From positions 1 through 25,378 of the forward strand of contig DGIS01000031.1 in assembly GCA_002386525.1 (NCBI GenBank): a stretch of DNA of 25,378 nt. Direction: 5' to 3'. The DNA is from Sphingobacterium sp. UBA4616 (GTDB lineage: Bacteria; Bacteroidota; Bacteroidia; Sphingobacteriales; Sphingobacteriaceae). Each line of letters opens with the position of its first letter. The stretch's first letter is position 1. The notes beneath the pieces were generated by a model. That model saw only the letters and a list, made by a program, of their open reading frames with translations. It searched no databases and was not told the origin of the DNA. Made by a program: the position numbers and the translations under genes. Positions 1 through 7,859 of this stretch are shown here, in pieces.

Positions 1-87
1 GCAACCGGCACTGTCCTCAGTCGCACAGTGCATCTTCATAGAAGTCTGCCGATCAATCTTAGTCCAAACTTGCAATTGTATCGATAG
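1..87 (+). CDS. Possible 3' end of an upstream gene (partial)
   Basis: Frame 1 is open from the left edge of the window to a TAG at 85-87 and gives 28 residues ending SPNLQLYR. No start lies inside the window, so if it is a gene it is only the tail. I do not recognise the product. In related genomes the genes before a cbb3 operon often encode the copper ATPase CcoI, CcoS or an FNR-type regulator, but nothing in these residues identifies one of them. A 28-codon open frame could also be chance. Confidence 0.2.
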   Translation, partial: ATGTVLSRTVHLHRSLPINLSPNLQLYR

Positions 88-192
88 TGGCTATTTCATA
101 ACTGAGGCAAAGGTGTGTCTTGAGGAAACAACAACCTTTTTTGGCCGTAATAATAGGTTGACTTATATTAAAAGATCTAGCTGCAAGGTTAG

Positions 193-214
193 AAAAGTGA
201 TTAGCATCACTTTT
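193..214. promoter_or_regulatory. Distal palindromic operator of the cbb3 operon (CRP/FNR-type)
   Basis: The sequence is a perfect inverted repeat with arms AAAAGTGAT and ATCACTTTT around the spacer TAGC. The core reads GTGA-N6-TCAC, which is the geometry of CRP/FNR-superfamily sites (CRP TGTGA-N6-TCACA; FNR TTGAT-N4-ATCAA). Identical arms recur at 322-343. The centre (203.5) is about 190 bp upstream of the predicted transcription start, so this would be an auxiliary site. That an FNR-like oxygen or redox regulator binds here is inferred from the site geometry and from the oxidase genes downstream. Confidence 0.6.
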
Positions 215-321
215 GACTTCACGATTAATTATAGGAACGCCGGTTCACCATTTTTATTTTTGATAACTTACTTACATTCAGTTGCAAATTGTAGAAACGA
301 AGCGAAAGCCGAGATTAAGCT

Positions 322-343
322 AAAAGTGATGCACATCACTTTT
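322..343. promoter_or_regulatory. Proximal palindromic operator of the cbb3 operon (CRP/FNR-type)
   Basis: This is the second copy of the palindrome, with arms AAAAGTGAT and ATCACTTTT around the spacer GCAC. Only the four spacer bases differ from the copy at 193-214. The centre (332.5) is about 62-65 bp upstream of the start predicted from the -7 box at 384-391, which matches a class I activator position (near -61.5). The two centres are 129 bp apart. Identical arms around divergent spacers point to a protein-binding site rather than a simple sequence duplication. Confidence 0.65.
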
Positions 344-383
344 GTACGCATTGTGCATCATTAGATTGTCATAAAATGCTGCT

Positions 384-391
384 TACTTTTG
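384..391 (+). promoter_or_regulatory. -7 box of the ccoNO promoter
   Basis: TACTTTTG is an exact match to the Bacteroidota -7 consensus TAnnTTTG. It lies 23 bp before the ccoNO ATG and predicts a start near 394-398. No convincing TTG appears at the usual -33 distance; the nearest (366-368) is only 15 bp away. A weak -33 element fits a promoter that depends on an activator bound at 322-343. Confidence 0.5.
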
Positions 392-414
392 AAGCAGAAT
401 CAACAATTTAAGTA

Positions 415-2556
415 ATGCAGTTAGAGCAATTTAATTACGACAATAAGATTGTCAGAAATTTCGGAATCGCTACCATTATTTGGGGGATAGTTGGTATGAC
501 CATAGGATTGCTTGTGGCGACTCAACTTGTTTGGCCTCATATGAACTTTGGATTGCAATTTACAACATTTGGCCGTGTACGCCCTGTACATACCAATGCG
601 GTTATTTTTGCTTTCGTAGGTAATGGTATTTTTATGGGAGTATACTACTCCTTGCAGCGGGTGCTTAAAGCAAGAATGTTCAGTGATGCTTTGAGTAAGC
701 TCCATTTTTGGGGTTGGCAATTAATTATTGTTGCCTCGGCTATTACACTTCCACTGGGTCTTACTTCAAGCCATGAGTATGCCGAAATGGAATGGCCAAT
801 TGATATCGCCATTACCCTTATTTGGGTTGTATTTGGTATCAATATGTTCGGCACTATTATCAAACGACGCGAACGCCATATGTATGTCGCAGTTTGGTTC
901 TATATTGCCACGTTTGTTACAGTCGCTGTTTTGCACATTGTTAACTCCATTCAATTGCCCGTAGCGGGCTGGAAAAGTTACTATGTGTATAAAGGTGTAC
1001 AGGATGCCCTTGTACAATGGTGGTATGGACACAATGCAGTAGCCTTTTTCTTGACGACTCCTTATCTGGGAATGATGTATTATTTTCTTCCTAAAATGGC
1101 CAACCGTCCGGTTTACTCGTATAAATTAAGTATTCTTCACTTTTGGTCTTTAATCTTTATTTATATCTGGGCAGGTCCTCACCATTTATTATATACGGCA
1201 CTACCGGGTTGGGTACAGTCTTTAGGAGTCGTATTTTCAATTATGTTGATTGCTCCGAGTTGGGGTGGTATGATCAATGGTCTGCTCACCTTACGGGGTG
1301 CATGGGATAAGGTGCGGACAGAACCGATGTTAAAATTCATGGTGGTGGCACTTACCTGTTATGGGATGGCAACTTTCGAGGGGCCTATGTTATCCTTGAA
1401 ACAAGTTAATGCAATTGCTCACTTTACCGATTGGATTGTAGCACACGTACACGTGGGGGCATTGGGATGGAACGGATTTATGACATTCGGAATTTTGTAC
1501 TGGTTGATACCTCGTATTTATAAAACAGAACTCTACTCTAAAAAACTGGCATCAACTCACTTCTGGATTGGTACACTGGGTATTTTGTTCTATGCAATCC
1601 CAATGTACTGGGCAGCTGTAGTACAAGGTTTGATGTGGAAAGAATTTACACCAGAGGGTGTTTTGAAATATCCGAATTTCCTTGCGACGACATTAGAAAT
1701 TTTGCCGATGCACATGATGCGTGCATTAGGTGGGGCTCTTTATCTGTCTGGTGTGTTCTTGATGACTTTCAACTTGATCAAAACGATGAAAAGCGGAAAG
1801 CTTCTGGCCAATGAACCAGCGGAAGCACCTGCATTATTGCCAGTTCAGGTAAACGAACAGTCGCAACACCGTCGCCTCGAACGTAAACCAATTTTATTTA
1901 TGGTGCTAGCGCTAATTGCCATCCTTATCGGAGGTATGGTCGAGATGGTACCGACGTTTACGATTTCTAAGAACGTTCCCACAATTGCTAGTGTGAAACC
2001 TTACACAGCATTGGAATTGCAAGGACGGGATTTGTATGTTAGGGAAGGCTGTGTTAATTGTCATACACAGACGATCCGTCCGTTTAGGTCAGAAACAGCG
2101 CGATATGGTGAATATAGTAAAGCTGGTGAATTTGTTTACGATACACCGTTTTTATGGGGCTCGAAGCGGACTGGACCCGATCTGCACCGGATCGGAGGGA
2201 AATATCCGAACAAATGGCACTTTGACCACTTGATGGATCCAACAATTACCTCTCCTGGAAGTATCATGCCAACTTATCCATGGCTGATCGATCAGAAATT
2301 GGACAATTCTATTCTGCAGGATAAAATGAAAGCATTGCGCAAATTGGGTATTCCATATACCGATGCTGAAATTGAACATGCTGAACAGGATCTTACTAAG
2401 CAAGCGCAAAAAATTGCTGATGATCTGAAACAAAATCAAGTGAATGTGTTAGCTGATCGTGAGATTGTAGCCGTAATTGCATACTTGCAGCGACTTGGAA
2501 CAGATATAAAAGCAGCGCCGAAGGTAGCTGATAATACTATTAACGCAAATCAATAA
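415..2556 (+). CDS. ccoNO: cbb3-type cytochrome c oxidase, fused subunits I and II (CcoN-CcoO)
   Basis: This is the catalytic subunit of a high-affinity terminal oxidase that reduces oxygen to water in the inner membrane, fused to its mono-haem cytochrome c subunit. Residues 1-460 are CcoN, about 12 membrane helices. Metal-ligand candidates are H59 (haem b), H206 in WWYGHN and H256/H257 in AGPHH (CuB), and H344/H346 in AHVHV (haem b3 and haem b). Y250 lies 44 residues after H206, the spacing expected for the cross-linked Tyr-His pair. Residues about 490-713 are CcoO: a membrane anchor, the haem c motif CVNCH at 546-550, and an axial Met candidate M618 in SIMPTYP. The single ORF has no frameshift, so the fusion is genuine; such fusions are known in Bacteroidota. 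The ATG at 415 follows the -7 box and gives the expected CcoN N-terminus. It is the first gene of the operon. Confidence 0.97.
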   Translation: MQLEQFNYDNKIVRNFGIATIIWGIVGMTIGLLVATQLVWPHMNFGLQFTTFGRVRPVHTNAVIFAFVGNGIFMGVYYSLQRVLKARMFSDALSKLHFWGWQLIIVASAITLPLGLTSSHEYAEMEWPIDIAITLIWVVFGINMFGTIIKRRERHMYVAVWFYIATFVTVAVLHIVNSIQLPVAGWKSYYVYKGVQDALVQWWYGHNAVAFFLTTPYLGMMYYFLPKMANRPVYSYKLSILHFWSLIFIYIWAGPHHLLYTALPGWVQSLGVVFSIMLIAPSWGGMINGLLTLRGAWDKVRTEPMLKFMVVALTCYGMATFEGPMLSLKQVNAIAHFTDWIVAHVHVGALGWNGFMTFGILYWLIPRIYKTELYSKKLASTHFWIGTLGILFYAIPMYWAAVVQGLMWKEFTPEGVLKYPNFLATTLEILPMHMMRALGGALYLSGVFLMTFNLIKTMKSGKLLANEPAEAPALLPVQVNEQSQHRRLERKPILFMVLALIAILIGGMVEMVPTFTISKNVPTIASVKPYTALELQGRDLYVREGCVNCHTQTIRPFRSETARYGEYSKAGEFVYDTPFLWGSKRTGPDLHRIGGKYPNKWHFDHLMDPTITSPGSIMPTYPWLIDQKLDNSILQDKMKALRKLGIPYTDAEIEHAEQDLTKQAQKIADDLKQNQVNVLADREIVAVIAYLQRLGTDIKAAPKVADNTINANQ

Positions 2557-2560
2557 AGCG

Positions 2561-2758
2561 ATGTTTAAGCAAATAACAAATCTAAACGGTAGTGAGCTTT
2601 ATTTAATCGCATCACTTTGGATCTTCTTGATTTTCTTCATTTCAGTAGCAATAATGTTGTTCCGGATGAAAAAAGACTATGTTACTTATATGAAGGAATT
2701 GCCTTTGGAAGAAGACGAAACAGAAAAGGAACTGAATCATTCACCTGAAAGTCTATAA
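2561..2758 (+). CDS. ccoQ: CcoQ-like small subunit of cbb3 oxidase
   Basis: A 65-residue protein with one membrane helix (about residues 14-34) followed by a charged, Glu-rich cytoplasmic tail. CcoQ subunits are short single-span proteins that stabilise the cbb3 complex and are usually encoded between ccoO and ccoP. The gene starts 4 bp after the ccoNO stop and ends 3 bp before the ccoP start, so it is tightly inside the operon. The sequence itself is poorly conserved. The name therefore rests mainly on size, topology and position. Confidence 0.75.
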   Translation: MFKQITNLNGSELYLIASLWIFLIFFISVAIMLFRMKKDYVTYMKELPLEEDETEKELNHSPESL

Positions 2759-2761
2759 TAT

Positions 2762-3676
2762 ATGAGTTTATTATTGGATACTGCACCAGCTACCGCAGAA
2801 GTTGTTCAATCTACGATAGGATTTGGTACAGATAATTTATACACAGATATCTTAATTATCGTATTGATCGTTGTGATGTTGGCTCTCCTCGCTTCGGCAC
2901 TGATGGTCAATCGTGCGATGAAATCCATTATTAAGATTACCATGCCTGAATTGGCCAACGAGGAAAAACTCAAAAAGGCAGCAAACAAAGGCTGGATGAA
3001 AAGGTCATGGAACAAGATCATGGGGATCAGACCGATTTCAGAAGAGAAGGATATTGTTATAGACCATGAATATGACGGTATTCGCGAATTGGATAATCCG
3101 ATTCCAATCTGGTTTAATTTCCTCTTTTACGGAACAATCTTTTTTGGTCTTGTTTACTTATTCGTTTATCAGGTCTCTGGTATAGGAATGAACCAAGATC
3201 AGGAATATGAACATGAGATGGTCATTGCTGAGAAAGAACGCCAGGCTTATCTCACTGCTTCAGCGAGTAACGTAGATGAAAGTAGCGTGGAGTTTCAACC
3301 GGAGTTGGCCGCCGACGGGAAAGCTATCTTTACCGCAAACTGCGTCGCCTGTCACGGCGGTAGTGGTGAAGGTGGTATCGGACCGAACTTGACCGATAAG
3401 TTTTGGTTACATGGTGGCGAAATTAAGGACATCTTCAAAACCATTAAATATGGTGTTCCTGATAAAGGAATGGTGCCTTGGGAACAAACTCTAAGTCCTG
3501 CTCAAATTGCCCAGGTGGCCAGTTATATTGTCACATTAAGGGATACTAACCCTGCTAATCCAAAAGCGCCGCAAGGTGAAGAGGTAAGCTATGGTGGTGG
3601 GCAGGCAGCAAGTGGAGAGAAATCAGCGGAGGAAGGTAAAACAGATCAAGCTGAAACAGAAAAAAAAGCAGAGTAA
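2762..3676 (+). CDS. ccoP: cbb3-type cytochrome c oxidase subunit III (CcoP), single haem c
   Basis: This membrane-anchored cytochrome c passes electrons to the CcoN/O core. Two membrane segments are visible (about residues 27-49 and 116-137). The second follows the CcoP signature DHEYDGIRELDNPIP, which starts at residue 101. A periplasmic cytochrome c domain follows, with CVACH at 194-198 and a Met ligand candidate M237 in KGMVPW. Proteobacterial CcoP carries two CXXCH motifs, while only one is present here, as is common in Bacteroidota. Residues from about 260 to 304 form a low-complexity tail rich in Glu, Lys, Gly and Ala. The gene begins 3 bp after ccoQ and ends 15 bp before ccoG. Confidence 0.95.
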   Translation: MSLLLDTAPATAEVVQSTIGFGTDNLYTDILIIVLIVVMLALLASALMVNRAMKSIIKITMPELANEEKLKKAANKGWMKRSWNKIMGIRPISEEKDIVIDHEYDGIRELDNPIPIWFNFLFYGTIFFGLVYLFVYQVSGIGMNQDQEYEHEMVIAEKERQAYLTASASNVDESSVEFQPELAADGKAIFTANCVACHGGSGEGGIGPNLTDKFWLHGGEIKDIFKTIKYGVPDKGMVPWEQTLSPAQIAQVASYIVTLRDTNPANPKAPQGEEVSYGGGQAASGEKSAEEGKTDQAETEKKAE

Positions 3677-3691
3677 TAAATCGAAATAACA

Positions 3692-5080
3692 ATGAGTACA
3701 GTAGTATTGAATAATGCCAATAATGGTGGATCTAAGTCAAAAAAAAGACAATGGATTTATGCCAAGAAACCGCAGGGAGAACTTTACAAAAAGAGACAGT
3801 GGGTTGGATATTCACTGCTACTGTTCTTATTTGTCGCTCCTTTTATCAAAATAAATGGTGAACCGTTTTTAATGTTTAACATTATTGACCGGAAATTCTC
3901 CATCTTAGGAAATCTTTTCTATCCGCAAGACCTATACATATTCGTATTTGGCATGTTGATCGTGATGGTATGTGTGGTTTTGTTTACTGTTGTCTTTGGA
4001 CGGGTATGGTGTGGGTGGACTTGCCCCCAGACTATTTTTATGGAATTGATATTTAGAAGGATCGAGTATTGGATTGAAGGTGATTGGCAACAACAAAAAA
4101 AATTGGATGCAGGTCCGAATACGGATCAAAAGCAGTTTAAGAAATTTTTGAAACATAGCATTTTTCTGATCATATCCTTTTTCATCTCCAATATCTTTTT
4201 ATCTTACATTATCGGTGTCGATGCCTTGTTGAAGATTATTACTGATCCGCTGGATCAACATATCGGTGGTCTCATCTCGATTACTATATTTACATTGGTT
4301 TTCTATGGCGTATTTGCCTATGTTAGAGAAATTGTATGTATAGCAATCTGCCCATACGGTCGATTGCAAGGGGTACTCTTGGACGATCAGAGTATTACCG
4401 TAGCTTATGATCATAGACGTGGAGAACCTAGAGGAAAACATCAAAAGGATGTCATGGCACCTCAGGGCGATTGTGTGGACTGCAAGCTCTGCGTCCATGT
4501 ATGTCCTACAGGAATTGATATTCGAAAAGGCTTGCAATTGGAATGCGTAAGTTGTACGGCATGTATTGACGCCTGTGATGCTGTCATGGACAAAATAGGA
4601 AAGCCTAAAAAGTTAATTGGCTTTTATCCAATGGGGGAGATCGAGGGTACGCTCAAGAAAAAAAACAATACGAGAACAATAGCTTATTCTATCGTGCTGG
4701 TCGCCCTAATGACTGTCTTTTGTTTTCTATTGTTCAACCGTTCTCAGGTGGATGGAAGGTTACTCCGCGCAAAGGGCAGTACCTACCAGCTTCGTGACGA
4801 TAAGACAATAAGCAACTTGTATTCTTTGGAATTGATCAATAAGTCTGGCAAAGAAATGCCTTTCAAACTCGTCTGCGATGATCCGCTTTTAAAGATTCAG
4901 CTGGTTAACCCTATCCAAAAATTGGATAAAGATGGGCATGCGACAATGAGTTTTTTTCTCATTATCGCGAATAAAGATGTGGAGACTTATAAAAGTAATG
5001 TAAAATTAGCGATCTATTCGGGTGATAAGAAAGTGGAAAGTTTAAAAACTACTTTTATAGCGCCTCCGGGTATGAATTAA
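3692..5080 (+). CDS. ccoG: cbb3 oxidase accessory protein CcoG (FixG/RdxA family)
   Basis: A polytopic membrane ferredoxin needed for cbb3 oxidase maturation. The family is linked to reduction of copper for the CuB centre. Membrane segments lie near residues 36-55, 80-105, 155-175, 190-212 and 328-350. Two [4Fe-4S] motifs are complete: C261, C264, C267, C271 and C285, C288, C291, C295. Two further conserved Cys pairs occur in WCGWTCPQ (C107, C111) and in CIAICPYGR (C216, C220). The C-terminal part after about residue 350 is a periplasmic beta-sandwich (FixG_C type). Its place between ccoP and fixH is the standard order. Confidence 0.95.
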   Translation: MSTVVLNNANNGGSKSKKRQWIYAKKPQGELYKKRQWVGYSLLLFLFVAPFIKINGEPFLMFNIIDRKFSILGNLFYPQDLYIFVFGMLIVMVCVVLFTVVFGRVWCGWTCPQTIFMELIFRRIEYWIEGDWQQQKKLDAGPNTDQKQFKKFLKHSIFLIISFFISNIFLSYIIGVDALLKIITDPLDQHIGGLISITIFTLVFYGVFAYVREIVCIAICPYGRLQGVLLDDQSITVAYDHRRGEPRGKHQKDVMAPQGDCVDCKLCVHVCPTGIDIRKGLQLECVSCTACIDACDAVMDKIGKPKKLIGFYPMGEIEGTLKKKNNTRTIAYSIVLVALMTVFCFLLFNRSQVDGRLLRAKGSTYQLRDDKTISNLYSLELINKSGKEMPFKLVCDDPLLKIQLVNPIQKLDKDGHATMSFFLIIANKDVETYKSNVKLAIYSGDKKVESLKTTFIAPPGMN

Positions 5081-5091
5081 AATGAAGAAAA

Positions 5092-5514
5092 ATGAATTGG
5101 GGTACAAAAATTTTTTTAACCTTGGCGGTATTTATGTTGTGCATAGTCGGAGCGGGTGTCTATATGGTAAGCCATGACTCAGATAGTCTGGAGGAAGATG
5201 ATTACTACGAACAGGGGCTGAATTATGACCAAGCGTACGATAAAAAGCAGAATGTATTGACTATGAAGGAATCTCCGACTGTCGAAATCAGGAAAGACAC
5301 CTTGTACATTCATTTTGTCTCTAAAGAAAATAAAGGGAAATTGGTTTTTCGAAAGCCTTCTGATAATCGATTGGATAAAGAATTACCGTTTCAGACGACA
5401 GGTAATCTATATACCATTCCGATCTCCACGTTCGATAAAGGAATGTGGAACCTTTATATTGATTGGAAAAGTGTGGGTAAAGATTTTCTATTTGAAGAGC
5501 ATATTTTATTTTAG
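5092..5514 (+). CDS. ccoH: FixH/CcoH family cbb3 oxidase assembly protein
   Basis: A 140-residue protein with one N-terminal membrane helix (about residues 6-27) followed by DDYYEQGLNYDQAYD at residues 36-50, the typical FixH pattern, and then a beta-rich periplasmic domain. CcoH/FixH proteins associate with the cbb3 complex during assembly. The gene starts 11 bp after ccoG. An earlier ATG at 5084 is out of frame and gives a different, short product, so 5092 is the start. The family is sequence-diverse, and this call rests on the N-terminal pattern plus the position after ccoG. Confidence 0.88.
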   Translation: MNWGTKIFLTLAVFMLCIVGAGVYMVSHDSDSLEEDDYYEQGLNYDQAYDKKQNVLTMKESPTVEIRKDTLYIHFVSKENKGKLVFRKPSDNRLDKELPFQTTGNLYTIPISTFDKGMWNLYIDWKSVGKDFLFEEHILF

Positions 5515-5523
5515 TATAAGGAA

Positions 5524-6213
5524 ATGAGCTATACTTATTTTGCTTTTTTCATGGGATTGTTTGGCAGTATACATTGTGCGGTAATGTGTGGCCCATTGAT
5601 TTTCGCCATAGAAGGGAGGCAGGGTTTGGGGTGGAAAGTTTTCCTAAATAAGATATTATATCAATCCGGTAGGGTACTGACCTATGGTTGTTTGGGGCTT
5701 TTACTCGGTACGATAGGGACATTTGCACAAATTCAAGGCTGGCAGCGTACCTTGAGCTGGGTTACAGGAATTATACTGATAGGAATTGCTTTATTTCAGC
5801 TAGTCGGTAAGCACAACAAAACGATCGCGAGCTGGCAGACCAAAGCTGTGCAACCTATTGTACGGTTGTTGTCGAAGTGGTTGTATAAGCCAGGGGGAAG
5901 CTTTATAGCCGGTGTGTTGAATGGATTATTACCCTGTGGCATGGTCTATATGGCACTCATGTCTTCCATCAACGCGGATAGTCCACTCCAAAGTTTTTTC
6001 TTTATGGTATGTTTTGGTTTGGGAACTATACCGTTGTTGTTTCTCTTTTCTTTTCTTGGCAATTTTTCCCGATCCTTCAAAATTGGATTTTCAAAATGGG
6101 TACCTTTTCTATATTTCTTGTTGGGAATATGGTTTGTACTTCGTGGTGCCAATTTAGATATTCCCTATTTAAGTCCATTTATTCATGTTGAGGGTGCAAT
6201 AAACTGTGTTTGA
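5524..6213 (+). CDS. SafE/DsbD_2-type membrane protein of the cbb3 operon
   Basis: A 229-residue polytopic membrane protein with about six helices, of the 'sulfite exporter TauE/SafE' class (COG2836; urease-accessory UreH-like or DsbD_2 fold). Characteristic motifs are HCAVMCGP at residues 17-24 near the N-terminus and LLPCGMVY around C138, placing three Cys in or next to the membrane. Members of this group recur at the end of cbb3 operons. A role in copper handling or thiol redox during oxidase assembly is therefore more likely than sulfite export, but this is inference. It begins 9 bp after fixH, is the last gene of the operon, and has no strong terminator after it. Confidence 0.8.
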   Translation: MSYTYFAFFMGLFGSIHCAVMCGPLIFAIEGRQGLGWKVFLNKILYQSGRVLTYGCLGLLLGTIGTFAQIQGWQRTLSWVTGIILIGIALFQLVGKHNKTIASWQTKAVQPIVRLLSKWLYKPGGSFIAGVLNGLLPCGMVYMALMSSINADSPLQSFFFMVCFGLGTIPLLFLFSFLGNFSRSFKIGFSKWVPFLYFLLGIWFVLRGANLDIPYLSPFIHVEGAINCV

Positions 6214-6240
6214 CGACAACAATATGTCGGTACTAAATAT

Positions 6241-6248
6241 TATATTTG
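6241..6248 (+). promoter_or_regulatory. -7 box before cardiolipin synthase
   Basis: TATATTTG matches TAnnTTTG exactly and predicts transcription from about 6254, 16 bp before the ATG at 6270. It overlaps the TTG at 6246 that would otherwise be read as an upstream start, which favours 6270 as the true start. No clear -33 element is seen. Confidence 0.4.
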
Positions 6249-6269
6249 GTCAAACCCTTAGCATACAAA

Positions 6270-7733
6270 ATGGAGGTACTTCATCATATCTTACAAATAG
6301 TATTACAATATTACTGGATCCCTTTACTGATTCTTTACATTGGTGTAATCGGGACCATCTTGATCGAAAACCGTAATCCATCCAAAACGATTGCCTGGAT
6401 TATGGTCATTGTGTTCTTGCCCGGCATTGGTTTACTCAGTTACTATTTCTTTGGACAAAAATTTAAAAAGGTCAAAAGAATGAAACGGGTATACCGTGAG
6501 CAGTCCAAAAAACTATTGGACGCTTGGCGTAAGGAGTCTGAAATTATGGAGGAACATATCGATACGTTAAATGAACGCATTGGAAGTTTGGCTATGGTGT
6601 ATCTATACCTCAAAAACCAAAAAATATCTACCTTTTCCCTGAATAACGAGGTGACGCTCTTTATCAATGGCGAAGAAAAATTTCCTGTACTTATCGACCG
6701 GCTTAAAGCAGCCGAGCATTCTATCCATATGGAATATTACATCTGGGAAATGGACGAAATAGGCCGTGAAATTTTACATATTTTAGAAGAGAAAGCAAAA
6801 GCTGGTGTCACTGTGCGTCTGATATTAGACAGTTTTGGTGCGCCGGATGTAATAAAATATTTGCGACGAAATAAACCTGATTTTGAATTTCAAGCCTTTC
6901 TTCCCGTTACTTTTAGTTCCTTGGCAAACAGTAACTACAGAAATCACCGTAAGATCGTGGTTATTGATGGTAAAATCGGCTTTGTCGGTGGGATCAATAT
7001 TTCGGACCGATATATCAATAACGGAAAGAATGAGGTTTACTGGCGGGATACGGCGATGATGGTGATCGGCGCAGCAGTAAATACATTACAGATCCAGTTT
7101 TGGAATAGCTGGAATCAGACGGAAGCGGAGTCTTTTGAACTCGGGCGGGGTTATTTAAATCGATTTCCATTAAATCATGAAGATGCCAGTGGAGTAGGGT
7201 TTACGGCGAGTGATCCTGGATCGCCAGCACCATTCAATATGGAAGCTATTATCGCAGGTATAAATGAAGCTAAAGAGTATGTACAGTTGTGTACTCCTTA
7301 TTTTATTCCAAGCGATCAATTGACCACTGCTTTAATGTTGGCGGTTTCGTCGGGTGTTCGTGTGGATTTGATGTTGCCGGCTCAGTCTGATTCGTATTTC
7401 GTACAACATGCTTCTTTTTCATTTATCAAACCGCTACTGGAAAGGGGAGTGAATGTTTACCTTTATAAAAAAGGGTTTCTCCATGCTAAAACGATCTGTA
7501 TTGATGGGAAGCTGGCCTATATTGGTACGACAAACCTGGATATCAGGAGTTTTTATATCAATTTTGAGATTTCAGGAATTATCTCGGATAAAGCACTCTG
7601 TGATCGTCTGAATGCACAGTTTTTGGCTGATATTGAATTTTCAGATCTGATTACAATTCGAAGTTGGATGCAACGAAGCCGTTGGAAAAGGGGGGTCGAT
7701 TCTATCTGCAGACTATTGGCTCCTTTGCTTTAA
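6270..7733 (+). CDS. cls: Cardiolipin synthase (phospholipase D superfamily)
   Basis: This inner-membrane enzyme condenses two phosphatidylglycerol molecules into cardiolipin and glycerol. The N-terminus has two membrane helices (about residues 14-32 and 41-61, the PLDc_N region), then a basic linker, then two PLD domains. Both HKD motifs are intact: H226-x-K228-x4-D233, followed by GGIN, and H405-x-K407-x4-D412, followed by GTTNLD. The length from the chosen ATG is 487 residues, typical for the family. An in-frame TTG at 6246 would add eight residues but lies inside a -7 box, so ATG 6270 is preferred. A related PLD-type phosphatidyltransferase cannot be excluded. Confidence 0.92.
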   Translation: MEVLHHILQIVLQYYWIPLLILYIGVIGTILIENRNPSKTIAWIMVIVFLPGIGLLSYYFFGQKFKKVKRMKRVYREQSKKLLDAWRKESEIMEEHIDTLNERIGSLAMVYLYLKNQKISTFSLNNEVTLFINGEEKFPVLIDRLKAAEHSIHMEYYIWEMDEIGREILHILEEKAKAGVTVRLILDSFGAPDVIKYLRRNKPDFEFQAFLPVTFSSLANSNYRNHRKIVVIDGKIGFVGGINISDRYINNGKNEVYWRDTAMMVIGAAVNTLQIQFWNSWNQTEAESFELGRGYLNRFPLNHEDASGVGFTASDPGSPAPFNMEAIIAGINEAKEYVQLCTPYFIPSDQLTTALMLAVSSGVRVDLMLPAQSDSYFVQHASFSFIKPLLERGVNVYLYKKGFLHAKTICIDGKLAYIGTTNLDIRSFYINFEISGIISDKALCDRLNAQFLADIEFSDLITIRSWMQRSRWKRGVDSICRLLAPLL

Positions 7734-7859
7734 TGACGTTTGAAAGGGGCTCATGGTTCCAATACCAGATATAATAAATGTTAAAAATGACCTATTGGGG
7801 TTGGTCTTTGCCTAAAATTGAATATATTTAGCTATTCATTTTTTATTCTAAGACTTTCC

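Noticed and set aside
113..364. 83-codon ORF upstream of ccoNO with a GTG start
   Set aside because: It runs through both palindromic operators and the promoter region, has no recognisable domain and has an odd composition (Cys, Arg, Ile, His). It is better explained as open frame by chance in a regulatory leader.
421..1032. Three minus-strand ORFs inside ccoNO
   Set aside because: They are antisense to a clear, conserved oxidase gene, have no start context or domain, and reflect codon bias of the real frame.
6214..6229. Short inverted repeat CGACA-N6-TGTCG after the SafE-like gene, as a terminator
   Set aside because: Only 5 bp of stem and no T-run follow; too weak to call as a terminator.
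7776..7810. Possible hairpin (GACC...GGTC) between cls and the MG2-like/plug gene
   Set aside because: Four-base arms without a T-run are expected by chance.
7801..7830. Possible promoter TTGG-N18-TATATTTA before the MG2-like/plug gene
   Set aside because: The -7 element has a mismatch at the final G and the -33 is weak; spacing is acceptable but not enough for a listed feature.
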